Origin: Hofstenia miamia
Lineage: Eukaryota > Xenacoelomorpha > Acoela
Assembly: GCA_004352715.1 (NCBI GenBank)
Contig: SCFE01000058.1
Span: 878,872-942,871 of the forward strand
Length of the DNA: 64,000 bases
Direction: 5' to 3'
This document shows positions 22,970 through 35,600 of the stretch, piece after piece. Numbering within the stretch: the stretch's first letter is position 1; the number at the start of each line of letters is the position of its first letter. A program made the translations under genes and the position numbers. Below the pieces are notes generated by a model, which saw only the letters and a list, made by a program, of their open reading frames with translations, was not told the DNA's origin and did not search any database.

Positions 22970-23738
22970 ATTGATATGCTAGCACTCAAATTGTAAGTCA
23001 CAATGCTATACGCAATGCAGAACTGAATATTTCTAGTTGCGCCTGATTGGTTGGTTGTTTGCAACGCTGATGATGCAGTTTGCACAGCCGCCGCAGGTTG
23101 ACCGCTAATGCACTGAATAACGTGAGAGCTAGCAACGAGCCTTGTCTGTAAACAAATAAATTGTGCCTCAGAGATAAAAATGCCAAATTCCCAGGCAGGC
23201 AAAAGAACCATATATTCAGTGACAGAAAAGCACAATTATTTTGAAATTATTTTTTCCCAAAAATAAATTATTTCAATATTATTTATTGAAATTATTTCAA
23301 TAAAATTATTTATTTCCAGTGTCTGGACGCAACTTGTAGGAGAATAAACAAAGTAGAGAGATTTTGTGACATGTTGTACTGCTTAACCCAACTACATCAG
23401 CAATGGAATGCACAGAACAATACTGGAAGACGCCAATGATGACGCCATTGCCTCTGAGATTAGCAGTGCCGTATCGTCATCTATAGAAGGGCGACCACTA
23501 CGTGGCTTGTTGGTGACCCTGCCAGTCTCTTCAAACTTTGTAATAAGACGTGTGATACTTGATAGAGAGAACGGGTCCTTAAACAGACCTCTATGCAGCT
23601 TAGACTGCCGTAGAGCTGCAGTTGCACTTCCCGTACAAGAATAAAACCATTGCACAATTTCAATGCATGTTTGTAGATCCATTGCTTGCGTTGCATTAAA
23701 ATGAATAACTGCAGAGCAAGCCTGCCCCATATGCCCAT

Positions 23739-26673
23739 AGAATAAGGAAATATTTCATCTTTGGGATTTGTGCGTGTTTCTGCAAGTTTGAAATCATGAA
23801 AATTTATATTAGTAACTGATATTTTTCCACATACACTAAATCAGATCATGAAAATATTTATTCAGTTTGATATTTGTAATTTAACATTCTAGTATGCGAT
23901 TATTGAAGAATCAATTAACATGGGAAACAATCATATTTTGCCATTAATCAGCTGCCCAGCCATGTTTATTTTAGGTAACCTATTTTCTTAAATTTTAAAT
24001 TTTCGATATTTTTTAGTAATTGGTATTCACAAATGACATTTTCACATTTTCGTTTTTGTAAATAATGTTTGAATATTTTTGTGTGAATATACTTCATGAA
24101 AGAATAAATATGGTATAGTATATTAAATATATGTTTATATCCTTTTAAAATTTGATTTAAGTTTAAAAAAATTGAAGATAATTTGTTATTCATATGATTG
24201 AAATCAATATATAAATAATGTAAATGTTGAAAATTATAAAATAAATTAAAACTTATTTTATACTACTCAATTAAAATTACAAACTCTTATATCAAGCTCG
24301 AAACAATAGTAATATTAAGCTTTGCATATTTGTACTAAAAGCTTGCCACATCTTGGAAGTCTTATCCATCTGAGGCATGCATGCATATGACAAGCACTAC
24401 ATATTAGTTTGCTTAGGAAGATCAAAGCATCCAAATTTTTTGAACAAATTTTTATTAAAACTGCAAACAAACAAAAATTACTTAATAAACAACACAAGAT
24501 AATATCAATAATTATATATGTATAGTGCATGCAACATATTTATGGTTTCCTTTGGTGTAGTTGATTTAAAATATTTATATATGCAATTATCATTAATTTT
24601 CCGATCCATATCCTGTGGATATCCATGGATTAATCAATCCATGTCTAGATCCAGATCCACGGCAACCCTGTTATAAAGGCAAATAAGGTTTGGGTGTTCA
24701 TACTAGACAAGTGCTGCATAGTTTTGGGTTTTAGTTGATTTTCAGATAGAAGTATATTGTGGACATTTTCGCTTTTTGGGAAAAAAATCCACTAAAATAT
24801 GTATAGCTAAATTGGATTAATCACTTTTAGTGGAAGTGATGAATGATATTCTTAGCCAGGACTATAGCGAACAAGTGATAGTTTCTTCACATCACTGTCG
24901 TTGGCACAGTTTTTGAAATTGAAGAAAACAACAATGATGTAGGTATTGTACTCAATAATACAAGAGAATTGGCTCCTGCGTAAAGTTCAGAAAAAAATAG
25001 CCTTCTTGAAGCCAAACTTTACAATGAATCATAAGTATTATTATGATCCTACCATTGAAGCCTCCAATAAAGGATGATAATTCAATATTCTATTCATATG
25101 CAAAAAGCACCCATACTTAGAATATTTTAAAAATAATCCTGGGAGTGTATTGTAGAGCGCAACATTCAAAATTTTGAATAGAGTCGATGATAAATTACAT
25201 TTACTATATGATGAAATTAAAATTTAACCTAAACTTAGAGTTGCAGGCGTGATAGTTACGTTAAATATTATTCTGGAGCACTGCGATTACTCTAAAGTTA
25301 ATCGTAAAATGTTTTACGATTAGTTTTTGAAGTTTTACTTCTAAAATTAATTTCTATGCTATAAGCAGGAAAATTGCTTTATCATTAAATCCAACTAATG
25401 ATATTCAAGCGCTCATCCACAAAAATAATTATCTTGGAAAGTTGTGTTATTAATAATTTATTTCAAATACTTAATTACCACAGTTTATTTATTGAACCTA
25501 AAATGATGTGACAAAGTTTGCACCGCAATGAAGTTTTTCGACTTTAATAGTAGTTTTCTTCTTCACATAATATATTAAATTTGACTTAATGCCAACTTAA
25601 AATGAGCACTGTAAATTTGACATATTAATTTCAAGCCATAATCGTTAGCAGCTTTAAGCAAACTTAATGCTGGGATAGGCTTGTACTTAATTTTGATGGT
25701 TTTGAAGTTTAGGTGTATTAACAACTCTGGTTTTGTGCTTGTGCGTAAATAACAACATTGATGAGCAATTACAAAAATCGCGTTGCTAACTATAATAAGA
25801 AGTGTAAAGCAGTGAATTATATGTGAAATTTATTATGAATTTTAACATTATAGTAAAATAGTTTTATATTTGAATTTAGATATAGTTAATAGATTACTGC
25901 TATATATTCGCTTGGATTTGATTCCAGCAATCATTTTTCTCATGTACATGACTTTAAGGTACAAAAATAAAAGGCTTTGCTTCTTCCACAATTTTATAAA
26001 ATTATAGTTTCAAAATTATTTCTAAGAATGTAGTTCCGTACTAGTCGGTTTGGAAATTTTGGGCCAATTCCATGTGTAGTGCAGCAACTAATGTTGCTCT
26101 GCTGATTTCTTCAAACTTAGCATAGAACAATAAATCCACATTGTGATATTGCATTGTGGTATGTCAGTTGTTATAAGATTGTACCAATAGAATTTTGTCA
26201 TATTTTGTTACCTTCGACTCAAATTGTACAGCACAATATCTTTATTCACACGTCGGCGATACCAAAATCTTAACAAAAATGAGGCATGTGGAATAAAATG
26301 AGCTAAAATTTAAACCAAAATATGCTACTACTACAATCTGACAAAATTTCCATAAAATATTTTGGGTAAACATTTTGGAATAATGTTTTCTGAAAATAGA
26401 TATAACTAAATTTCATGAAATGAAAATTTGCCGTGAGTTTTCAGCTAATTATAATTGTGATTCATTTAAGAATATGGGTACAACTTTCTACCCCCAACAA
26501 AAATAGGCTCAATACTAAATCTATATAAAATAATCTTTAATCAATATAGATAGACATACTATTGCTATGTCATTATTCGTACTTATTGATGTAATTTAAT
26601 ACAGCTATTACTTTAGCATGCAATATTATGCAAATGAAGTTTTACAATTGCAAAGTGCATAGTTACATAGACG
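23739..26673. other. long gene-poor interval
   Basis: No coding frame I can support. 24600-24671 ends in GGCAACCCTG preceded by ATCCATGGAT-type palindromes and reads like one end of a hAT-type repeat (CAGGGTTGCC inward), but no partner end or duplication was found. Otherwise nothing seen. Confidence 0.45.
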
Positions 26674-27021
26674 ATGTATAATAGGCCGGATCATAAATGC
26701 TAAAATGTCGGCTAATTTCTTAGAGAATCTCCATTTAGTGGCTTTCAGATGCACTGAATCCACTGCAGCACACCGTTTCTGTTTAATACTTTGCTATACT
26801 TTGCGTTTTCGCCCTTGAAGTTCCGAAAAATTTCCTTAAAAATGCAAATTTTTAACCAAAAAATTATTGAACAAACATGTGAGAAACAATGTTTTGTCCG
26901 AGGAATACATGATTAATACGCAATTACATGATCGTAAAAATCAACAAAAGAGTGTTTTGAAGCAAACATACTTAAAGCCAAAGCACCAATAACACGCTAA
27001 AGTTCGATTAGAAAAGTCTAA

Positions 27022-29720
27022 TTAAATGCTTTCGAATTCGGACTTAGTTTCGAAGTGTGGCATCAATTTGCGGCGTTCCATGAGAACGCGGATATAGCCA
27101 TCACGTCCATCGTGACCATAAACTTTCGATGCTGATTTTGTTACAATCTTGATCAACCGCTCAACACCTTGATTGTGACATGGAAATGGTTCAATGTCGA
27201 CAACAACATCTGTATTTGACAAAACCCACGCCGAAATTTGGGCAGTTGAAATGTTTTTGGTCAGAACAGGCTCCAAACGAGGTGTGGTTTGCCAATCAAT
27301 GAGCTCTTCGTAGCTAGTCGCTTGAAGACGTATCTTAGGAGTCTGGAATTGGCGATTTGGGATGTTTTCTTCACGAGAACGTAAAATTCTTTTCAATGCA
27401 AGCCGTCGGATCACTTGACGGTTGTCTTTCAGCATAGCAAGAATGATGCTCTCAATATTACCTGGGTAGCTATTGCGTTCCAAAACTTTTTGAACCACCA
27501 TTCGCTGCCGTACGGGAAGAAACCTTGATGTTTCTATCATTTTATAGTAGTGTGGTGCAGCGTCCCAACATTTTGAATTCTTCTTAACATCAAACCAAAC
27601 ANGGATCACTTGACGGTTGTCTTTCAGCATAGCAAGAATGATGCTCTCAATATGACCTGGGTAGCTATTGCGTTCCAAAACTTTTTGAACCACCATTCGC
27701 TGCCGTACGGGAAGAAACCTCGATGTTTCTATCATTTTATAGTAGTGTGGTGCAGCGTCCCAACATTTTGAATTCTTCTTAACATCAAACCAAACAACTG
27801 CATAAGAATTCATGATGAATGTAGCCAAGAGGATTAGTTTTTCGGATGGAGCTTCAGTAGATATATAGAGACGCAGTACACGATTCGCAAGTGTCAACCA
27901 CCTTGCATGGTGTAGCCTTGCAGGTGATCTCGATTCGAACCTCTCCGGTACAACCCCAGTCTTCATAGCATTAACAAATTCGAAAAAGTACAGTTGATCA
28001 CTACTTAAATGTTTATCACAATCAATAGGTTCACCAACGATTTGCGCAAAGTTGACAATTGGTTGTTGCACTGACGTTAAAAGAGATTTTCCGATTGGTC
28101 CGTTAAATGAATGTGGACCGGTTGTTGCACCATCTAAGGAAGTAAACAGGTGACGCAGTGGTAACTCATTCAAATGCAGTAGACAAATGGACCAGTGAAG
28201 CGGTCGACTAAGTTCAATTTCCAATCGACGTATAAAGGTGTGTTCCCACTATCGACTTTTATCANNNNNNNNNNNNNNNNNNNNNNNNNNNNTTAACGTT
28301 TCTTGAATCTGCACCGATGCAAACAAGGTTAGAGCAGTCGACAGTATCAAGTATTGAATCAGCAATTGACTTGGCTGTTCCACTGTGAGGTGTAGCATGA
28401 TCGACATATTGTGAATCTGGTTCTGACAAAATGGAAATATGTTCCTCTAAAACAACAGTCTGGCGACCTCCGACAAGTTTCAAAGTCTGACCTTTTAATA
28501 NNNNNNNNNNNNNNNNNNNNNNNNNNNNNNNNNNNNNNNNNNNNNNNNNNNNNNNNNNNNNNNNNNNNNNNNNNNNNNNNNNNNNNNNNNNNNNNNNNNN
28601 NNNNNNNNNNNNNNNNNNNNNNNNNNNNNNNNNNNNNNNNNNNNNNNNNNNNNNNNNNNNNNNNNNNNNNNNNNNNNNNNNNNNNNNNNNNNNNNNNNNN
28701 NNNNNNNNNNNNNNNNNNNNNNNNNNNNNNNNNNNNNNNNNNNNNNNNNNNNNNNNNNNNNNNNNNNNNNNNNNNNNNNNNNNNNNNNNNNNNNNNNNNN
28801 NNNNNNNNNNNNNNNNNNNNNNNNNNNNNNNNNNNNNNNNNNNNNNNNNNNNNNNNNNNNNNNNNNNNNNNNNNNNNNNNNNNNNNNNNNNNNNNNNNNN
28901 NNNNNNNNNNNNNNNNNNNNNNNNNNNNNNNNNNNNNNNNNNNNNNNNNNNNNNNNNNNNNNNNNNNNNNNNNNNNNNNNNNNNNNNNNNNNNNNNNNNN
29001 NNNNNNNNNNNNNNNNNNNNNNNNNNNNNNNNNNNNNNNNNNNNNNNNNNNNNNNNNNNNNNNNNNNNNNNNNNNNNNNNNNNNNNNNNNNNNNNNNNNN
29101 NNNNNNNNNNNNNNNNNNNNNNNNNNNNNNNNNNNNNNNNNNNNNNNNNNNNNNNNNNNNNNNNNNNNNNNNNNNNNNNNNNNNNNNNNNNNNNNNNNNN
29201 NNNNNNNNNNNNNNNNNNNNNNNNNNNNNNNNNNNNNNNNNNNNNNNNNNNNNNNNNNNNNNNNNNNNNNNNNNNNNNNNNNNNNNNNNNNNNNNNNNNN
29301 NNNNNNNNNNNNNNNNNNNNNNNNNNNNNNNNNNNNNNNNNNNNNNNNNNNNNNNNNNNNNNNNNNNNNNNNNNNNNNNNNNNNNNNNNNNNNNNNNNNN
29401 NNNNNNNNNNNNNNNNNNNNNNNNNNNNNNNNNNNNNNNNNNNNNNNNNNNNNNNNNNNNNNNNNNNNNNNNNNNNNNNNNNNNNNNNNNNNNNNNNNNN
29501 CTCGTAGAGTTATCGTGGGAATCGATGCTTTTGCCCATACTTGCTGAAGTATAACTGCCAGTCGCTTACAGACAGATCGTAGTGGTTCTGTTCCATAACT
29601 CTTTTCAGACAAATACGCCTTGCCAACCTGCTTGTGTGTTGGCAAGCAAAAACTGGGTAGTTCGCGCGCGTCGCCAAAAAATATGTGACGTTCTTTAGCA
29701 GCTAAAGATCTCGACAACAT
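27022..29720 (-). CDS. large protein of an unassigned transposon family (probable transposase, interrupted by gaps)
   Basis: Three visible blocks on the minus strand. (1) 29720-29501: N-terminal, with ARELPSFCLPTHKQVGKAYL and VWAKASIPT. (2) 28500-28293: a segment ending CIGADSRNV, a likely first catalytic aspartate of an RNase H-like fold. (3) 28245-27022: starts near RRLEIELSRPLHW, then ICLLHLNELPLRHLF (C-x3-H), a middle helical part, and a C-terminus with CHNQGVERLIKIVTKSASKV and RRKLMPHFETK. From memory, proteins like this occur in many invertebrate genomes as uncharacterised proteins. The C-x-x-x-H and C-terminal VERL loosely recall the hAT CxxH and dimerisation regions; that is inference. 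The block 3 frame has a TAG at about 28240 beside the small gap, so a frameshift or sequence error is there. Full length may be 800-900 residues. Transposase is the simplest role because this is the only protein between matched ends. Confidence 0.7.
27408..27796. repeat. 194-bp duplication around a single N (assembly artefact likely)
   Basis: 27408-27601 and 27603-27796 differ at two positions and are separated by one N. The 195-base period keeps the protein frame open by chance, so the translated protein shows a false 65-residue repeat. Confidence 0.9.
28501..29500. other. assembly gap of 1,000 N
   Basis: Exactly 1,000 N, so probably a placeholder length, inside the novel element's gene. 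A smaller 28-N gap lies at 28265-28292. Confidence 0.95.
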
Positions 29721-30149
29721 TGTCAGTCATACAAATAAAACGAAGCAGTTGAGTTAATTAAGTCAACTAAATAGTCTAGGTTGATAGCTGGACTGAATAT
29801 TAATGCAGTTGACTCACTGACAGCGAGCGATTTGATTGGATGTCATCTGGTCACCAACCTCATTAATATTCAGATCGGTTTGCGTCTGTGCACTGCAGCG
29901 GGCACTGCGATGTATTGTATAATGCATGCATATAAATAAGATAATTTCAGTGCCTACCGTGCACGGTACATTCACGGCAAACGCAAGCAGTAATGGCGGA
30001 GGCTACCGCGGTACCGCCAAGTAAAAAAACGCAAAGCTAAATCAAAGTTTAAAATAAAATTACACTTATACTAGTAAATAACACTATATCACGCCACTTT
30101 TCCCAGATTCTTAACAAAATTAATTTTTATGATCCGGCCTAATGTATAA

Positions 30150-31354
30150 GCTAACAAAGGTTAAGAAAGATTCATTCAATAAGGGTGCCTACTTCAAATA
30201 TATTGTAAGCACTTAACGCCATCTATCATTGAAATGCTACATTTGTTAAATAATATTTAAATATAGTGATTGATTTTTGTAAGTCCCATTTTCTGTAATG
30301 ATTTGATTATAGACATGCCTTTATAGGATTATCACACTAAACAGCTTCCAGAAGATTTGTATCTACTTATTATTTTTGATTAAGTCATAAGACTCGTTAT
30401 ATGAAATTCTTTTCCTAGTCACATGAGTGTAAGCTGTAAAAGATTATCACTGTATGGGTAGATGAAATATAAAAGAAAGAAATCAGGATTACGTGATGTT
30501 CTCATCTAATGGACACAACTTTGTTTCCACGACTATACATTAATGATGACAGTTTGTACAAATTTTAGTAAGTTTAGTGATTCTGTGAAGGCTACAGGAA
30601 GAGTGATAACAATGATTTTCGACAGATGTAAATTATATATTTACATTTATACAATTTATTTGTTCATGTAATTAAATTGATAATTTTGCGTTGATAACTG
30701 CAAGCCTAATGTAAATAATTAAATTCTAACTGTAAGTCATGCACTTTTATTGTTAACTTCATCCAATTATTAACTGAAAATTGATAATAATGAAACAACA
30801 TTGTTTTAGGATACCTCGGTACTATTCTTTCAAGATGATATTTAATGAAGATTTCAAGGTTAATTGAAAATTTGTAATTCTTTATGAAAAAGTTATGATC
30901 TTAATGTATTGTCTAAAGGCAATGTGCAATAACAAGGAACTATTGTTGATCAACATTGGCAATTCAAATTTCGAGATCTTTGCTTAATGCATCTAAATTT
31001 CCAAAGGAATAAAATTTACTCTCTGTTGATTTATGCACTATGCAATTTCATCTGCAGCTAAAATACATGAATTAATAGATTTTCATATTCTAGTAAAATT
31101 TATGGCAAATGCTGCATATTTCAAATCAATTATTTGCAAATTTCAGCAAATATTAAATTATTGCTAAGAATCAAGGCGATCGCCTTGCTAAGAATGCTTT
31201 TCATAATTATTTTAATTTCACAAATAAATTTTCATATATATGACCAAAATAATTCGAATGGAGTAGCAATGTAATATTTAAATATGCCAGTAATCAAAAC
31301 ATTATTTTGCAATTTTTTGAACTTTGGATTTATGTTGATACATATTTTCAGAAA
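30150..31354. other. intergenic, upstream of the EXOG-like gene
   Basis: No coding frame supported. It should contain the promoter and any 5' non-coding exon of the gene starting at 31355. The ATG there is preceded by CATATTTTCAG, a good splice acceptor, at 31340-31351. Confidence 0.45.
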
Positions 31355-32006
31355 ATGGGAAGAATCCAGTGTATTTTAAGTGCATCATTTTTCACTTCTG
31401 CAAGTTGGCTCTTTAACAAACCCTCTCAAATGAAAGATAAAAACAGTATTTTCAAGGATATGTTTAAGTATGGCAAAGTGGATTCCGGAGCTCAAACTCG
31501 TTACTATGATAACTACTGCTTATCATTCAATCAGGTATTTTTACCCTAGTCATCACAAAATATATTCCCCATTAAAGAAATTTAAGACAGGCATTTGTTC
31601 ATATTAACATATAGCTTATTAAATTTACTGGCCGAATTAGCTTCTCCAAACGCTAATTTTTTAAAATAGCTGCGAGCGTATTATTACCATCAAACTTAGT
31701 TAACAAGAACTCCAGCGTGGGTTAGTGAACACTTAAATCTGAACAATATGAAACGGCTTCGCAAAAAAAGAAGTGCTAACCGGCCAAAAGATTTTGCAAA
31801 TGATGCTGAAATTCGTGATATGTTTCATTTGACCAAATCAGATTTTGTGCAAAGTGGATGGTCTAGAGGCCATATGGCAGCTGCAAACAATTCAAATTTT
31901 GATCGAAAAGCCTATAGAAGTACATTTTGTTACTCCAATGTTGTTCCTCAAGATGCGCAGAATAACTCGTGTTTTTGGAGCAAGGTAATTGTATTCTTCA
32001 TCCATG

Positions 32007-32045
<39 letters not shown>

Positions 32046-32611
32046 TTGAATGAACAAAAATGAACTCCAAACCAGTTTTTATGCTTTCTCACAATAAAAA
32101 TCTTGTTTTCATATCATAAGCAATTTCTTGTAAATAAAGAACATTATTTTCCTATGTAGTTTCACGTGGGATTGAAGCATAATACAATTCCACCATTTCT
32201 GCAATGATTATATCAGGCTCACATTGACATTAAACACGTCACTTTGGTCATACCGCCTTAAGACTACATGCAAGCAAACTGAATTCCACATACATAACGC
32301 AAAATGCATTACAAAATTTGGTCGGAAGGCTTGATGGAATCAAACATGGTTTCATGCTGTTGTTTACCTTAAGAAGTTGCTTCGGTATGCCCTATGAATG
32401 CAACACTCACTCAAGCTGAAGAACAAAGCTAAATAGTCATCAATTAACTCGTTGAATATATATATATATANNNNNNNNNNNNNNNNNNNNNNNNNNNNNN
32501 NNNNNNNNNNNNNNNNNNNNNNNNNNNNNNNNNNNNNNNNNNNNNNNNNNNNNNNNNNNNNNNNNNNNNNNNNNNNNNNNNNNNNNNNNNNNNNNNNNNN
32601 NNNNNNNNNNN

Positions 32612-32644
<33 letters not shown>

Positions 32645-35600
32645 AACCAAATCGTTCATATAATATAATTGCATAATGACGCTAATTTCAAAATAAATTT
32701 GATATTATTTTTATAGTATATTAGCTTCTTTAGATATATTTTCAAATACGTCCGATAGATAACTAAAAATTTTTTTTAATGCTACTATTTCCTAGCCATT
32801 CAGTTTATTTTGTATTTTGTGAATATTTTTGACTATTTTTGTAATTAAATAAGCAATTGTACGTGTAGCGTCTTCACAAACAAAACATTAGTTTCAGAAA
32901 ATATATAGTAGGCAAAAAAATAGATATAAAGCTTCAGATATCAATATAGCTTTTTGATATAACATTTTATAGAATTAATATGAGATATTTACAATTGACG
33001 AAGGCATATTTACCAATTCAAGACTCACTAGCCTTTTTTAGTAATCAGATTTAAATATAATCCAGAGCAAGACATTGTTTTGAATCTTTTCTAGCGCTTT
33101 TTGTAACCCTTAGAAGGATATCATACAGGGAGAAGTACTTGAAATTGGGAAGAACATAGTATACATAAAATTTTTCTTAAGATGATTGAGCAATGTGCAA
33201 GGTGTAAAGAACTTAATTAAAATAATAAAACAATTTATTGTGTGAACCTAATATAACAAATGCCTATATATGCTAAACCACAACTGGTGGAGGAGACCAG
33301 ATCCTCACGCAGCGCGTCCCGGACAACTACCATGCAACCTACGCGTGGTGTTTACCATTTTCATGGCACATCTCTCCTTTCCAGATCGATCAGGCAAATC
33401 TTTGGTTCGAGTTGACTGGGCATCCGTAAAATTGAGGAGGTTGTCTATTCCTAGTTGGCCTCTTTGTGCAAATATTTTGTAATAGACTTTCGTTGGGATG
33501 GCGAGTACTTTGTGGTAGACTTTCATTAGAGGTTCCCTGCTCTGACAATGGTAGGGGTATTTCAAAGTCTCTCCAATGACGGACACTCCTTCCTTCTGAA
33601 CTTAGTGGTATGAGGTGACGTCGGTTTCTTCTTATAATTTTTGATCCTACTTTTATCAGATAAGATCTTGGTGCAGGGTGTCTTCTGACTATCTTCCCAG
33701 TAACATCTCTAAGATTAGTGAGGCGTACCGTGTCTCCTTTTCCAAGCTTAGATAAATCCTTTGCAGTACGATCATAATGCTTCTTTTGACTTTCTTTGTA
33801 TCTTTCTTCGTGTTCCATAAACTTCTTCTGGGATATCATCTTTGGTTTTAACAACTTTTTGGGTATAATGTCGCTGGTTCTTAAGATACGACTAAAAAAC
33901 AGTTGAGCAGGCGAAAATTGGCTAAAACTAAGCGGTGTATTATTGTACTGTAGTATTGAAAGTCTATAATCAGGACCTTTATATACATTGATTTAAATGT
34001 TCTTACAGCGCGCTCTACCATTCCATTAGACAGTAGGAAGCGGGGACTAATTAGAGTCAGCTTAACTCCGTATTTCTTTGTAAATTGTCTAAACTCCGCA
34101 GAACCAAATTGATTATTATCTGCAAAGATTTCATTAGGTATCCCGTGTTGCGCCATCATCTCATTAATCTTCTCGGTAACTGCTAATGCTGCTGCAAGTC
34201 TGTAACATTGTAAAAATCGTGAGTAGAAGTCTACTCAAATCAAGAAGGTCTTTGATTCGGCTTGGGTGATATCTATGGCTATTTCTTAAAATGGCACTCT
34301 TGGACGTTCATGATGTATGATTGGCTCTTTTTTATTTGCTGCTTGGTGCATTTTGCAAGGCGTGCATTTTGTTATATGCCTTTCAATGTCTTCTGGCATT
34401 TTCGGCCAAAAGAAAAACTGTCGTGCATATGTTTTAGTTTTGTTTATTCCCAAATGTGATCCGTGAATTTCGTTGAGAAGCTGTCTTCTACATGATTTCG
34501 GAATATACACTTGGTTTTGCCGCATTATTAAATCGTCATGAATATGCATTTCATGTTTGATCTTTTCTATGTTCTTTAATTCTACCTCTTCTAATTGTTG
34601 CGGCCATGATGTTCTGATAAATTCTATAACCTTTACTGCAATTTGATCTTGAGAGATTTTTTCTTTTATCAGGGATTTCTATTGTGTGAACTGCAGCTGA
34701 CAACTGCGTCTCTATATTACTTGACCTTTCAGGAGGAAGGTTCAATCTTGACAATGTCTGCTAAGTGTAATTGACGCCCTGGTTTGTGTATGTTAGTGTA
34801 AGAGCAGAACTACCAATAGTCGCTATATTCTTGGTGGGCAACTGGTAAGAGGTTTGTGCTGCAAATTTTCTAAAGGCTTGTGGTCTGTTTCCACATTTAC
34901 TTCTCGTCCGTACGCATACTGATGAAAGTGTGTGCACGCACATGTTATGGCCAATAACTCTTTTTCTATTTGGGAGTAGTTCTTTTCGCAGTTTGTCATA
35001 GACCTTGCCGCATATGCTACCGGTTTTCCACTCTGAAGTAAGCAAGCGCCTAGAGCAATATTGGAGGCATCTGTCTGAAGCGTTATCGGCAGTGTGCTAT
35101 CAAAATGGCGTAATACAGGTTTCGATGTAAGGCATTGAATGACATGATCAAACGCCGACTGTTGTTGATCATTCTATTGGAATTGGCTATCCGTTTTTAG
35201 CAAGTTTCTTAATGGAGCGGTGATGCTGGAATATTTTGGAATGAATTGCGATAAATAGTTTGTCATACCAATTAAGGTCTATTTTTATCCTGTAAAATAA
35301 AATATCTTCTGGGCTTTTGAACGTCGACGTCGTTTTCGAAAAAGTTTAATACAAGAAAAATTTTCAGCACTTAAGACACCTAACTCCAAAACCTGTTCAA
35401 AGTAAACAAGTCTGGCCGGGTGGCCTGTGATTGCTAAAAGGGTCGGGTCACGAGTCACTGTTAGACAGGTTCGGTCGGGTGGCGGGTGCCGCGCTTCCCA
35501 CTCTGTTGTGCAGTACTAACTAAAAATTGTGGTAGAAATTTATAGTTAAAAACTTTTCTTACAAACCAAATTGTTCATCTAAGTAGTTATCACATTCAAT

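Larger units (their letters stand above)
19724..23333 (-). mobile_element. hAT element with perfect TSD
   Basis: Element 19732-23325 (about 3.6 kb, inflated by an assembly duplication near 20189). Both ends read CAGACACTGGAAATAA inward (16 bp identical) and carry the 8-bp duplication GACGCAAC (19724-19731, 23326-23333). The transposase is on the minus strand. The region 19760-21430 downstream of it is non-coding and includes an LTR-like patch (20588-20735). Confidence 0.93.
19211..23738 (-). mobile_element. mariner/IS630-like element split by a hAT insertion
   Basis: The N-terminal part of a minus-strand transposase lies at 23738-23392 (helix-turn-helix with ITRLITKFEETGRVTNKPRS, the arthropod-type mariner motif). 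The C-terminal part lies at 19730-19245 (LLSDEASFRLN, then WPLRSTDINLLDYWVW, the region around the last catalytic acid). The 3.6-kb hAT element sits between them. The GPYFF/QDGAPPH middle is also missing, and stops interrupt the C-terminal part, so it was dead or died after insertion. Terminal repeats could not be defined, so the outer limits are approximate. Confidence 0.75.
26674..30149 (-). mobile_element. DNA transposon of unassigned family with TIRs and 8-bp TSD
   Basis: Element 26682-30141. Both ends read TAGGCCGGATCATAAA inward (16 bp identical) and are flanked by ATGTATAA (26674-26681, 30142-30149). TAG-type ends and a duplication fitting nTnnnnAn are hAT-like. The minus strand holds a large protein (27022-29720), and the 5' part (29750-30010) is richer in CG than its surroundings, as a promoter might be. 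The interior has a 1,000-N gap and a 194-bp assembly duplication, so the real length is uncertain. Confidence 0.88.

Noticed and set aside
24600-24671. Complete hAT element ending at 24671
   Set aside because: Only one end (GGCAACCCTG) is visible; no partner or duplication upstream.
28411-29547. Plus-strand frame of nearly 380 codons
   Set aside because: Almost all N from the 1,000-base gap; shadow of the minus-strand transposon gene.
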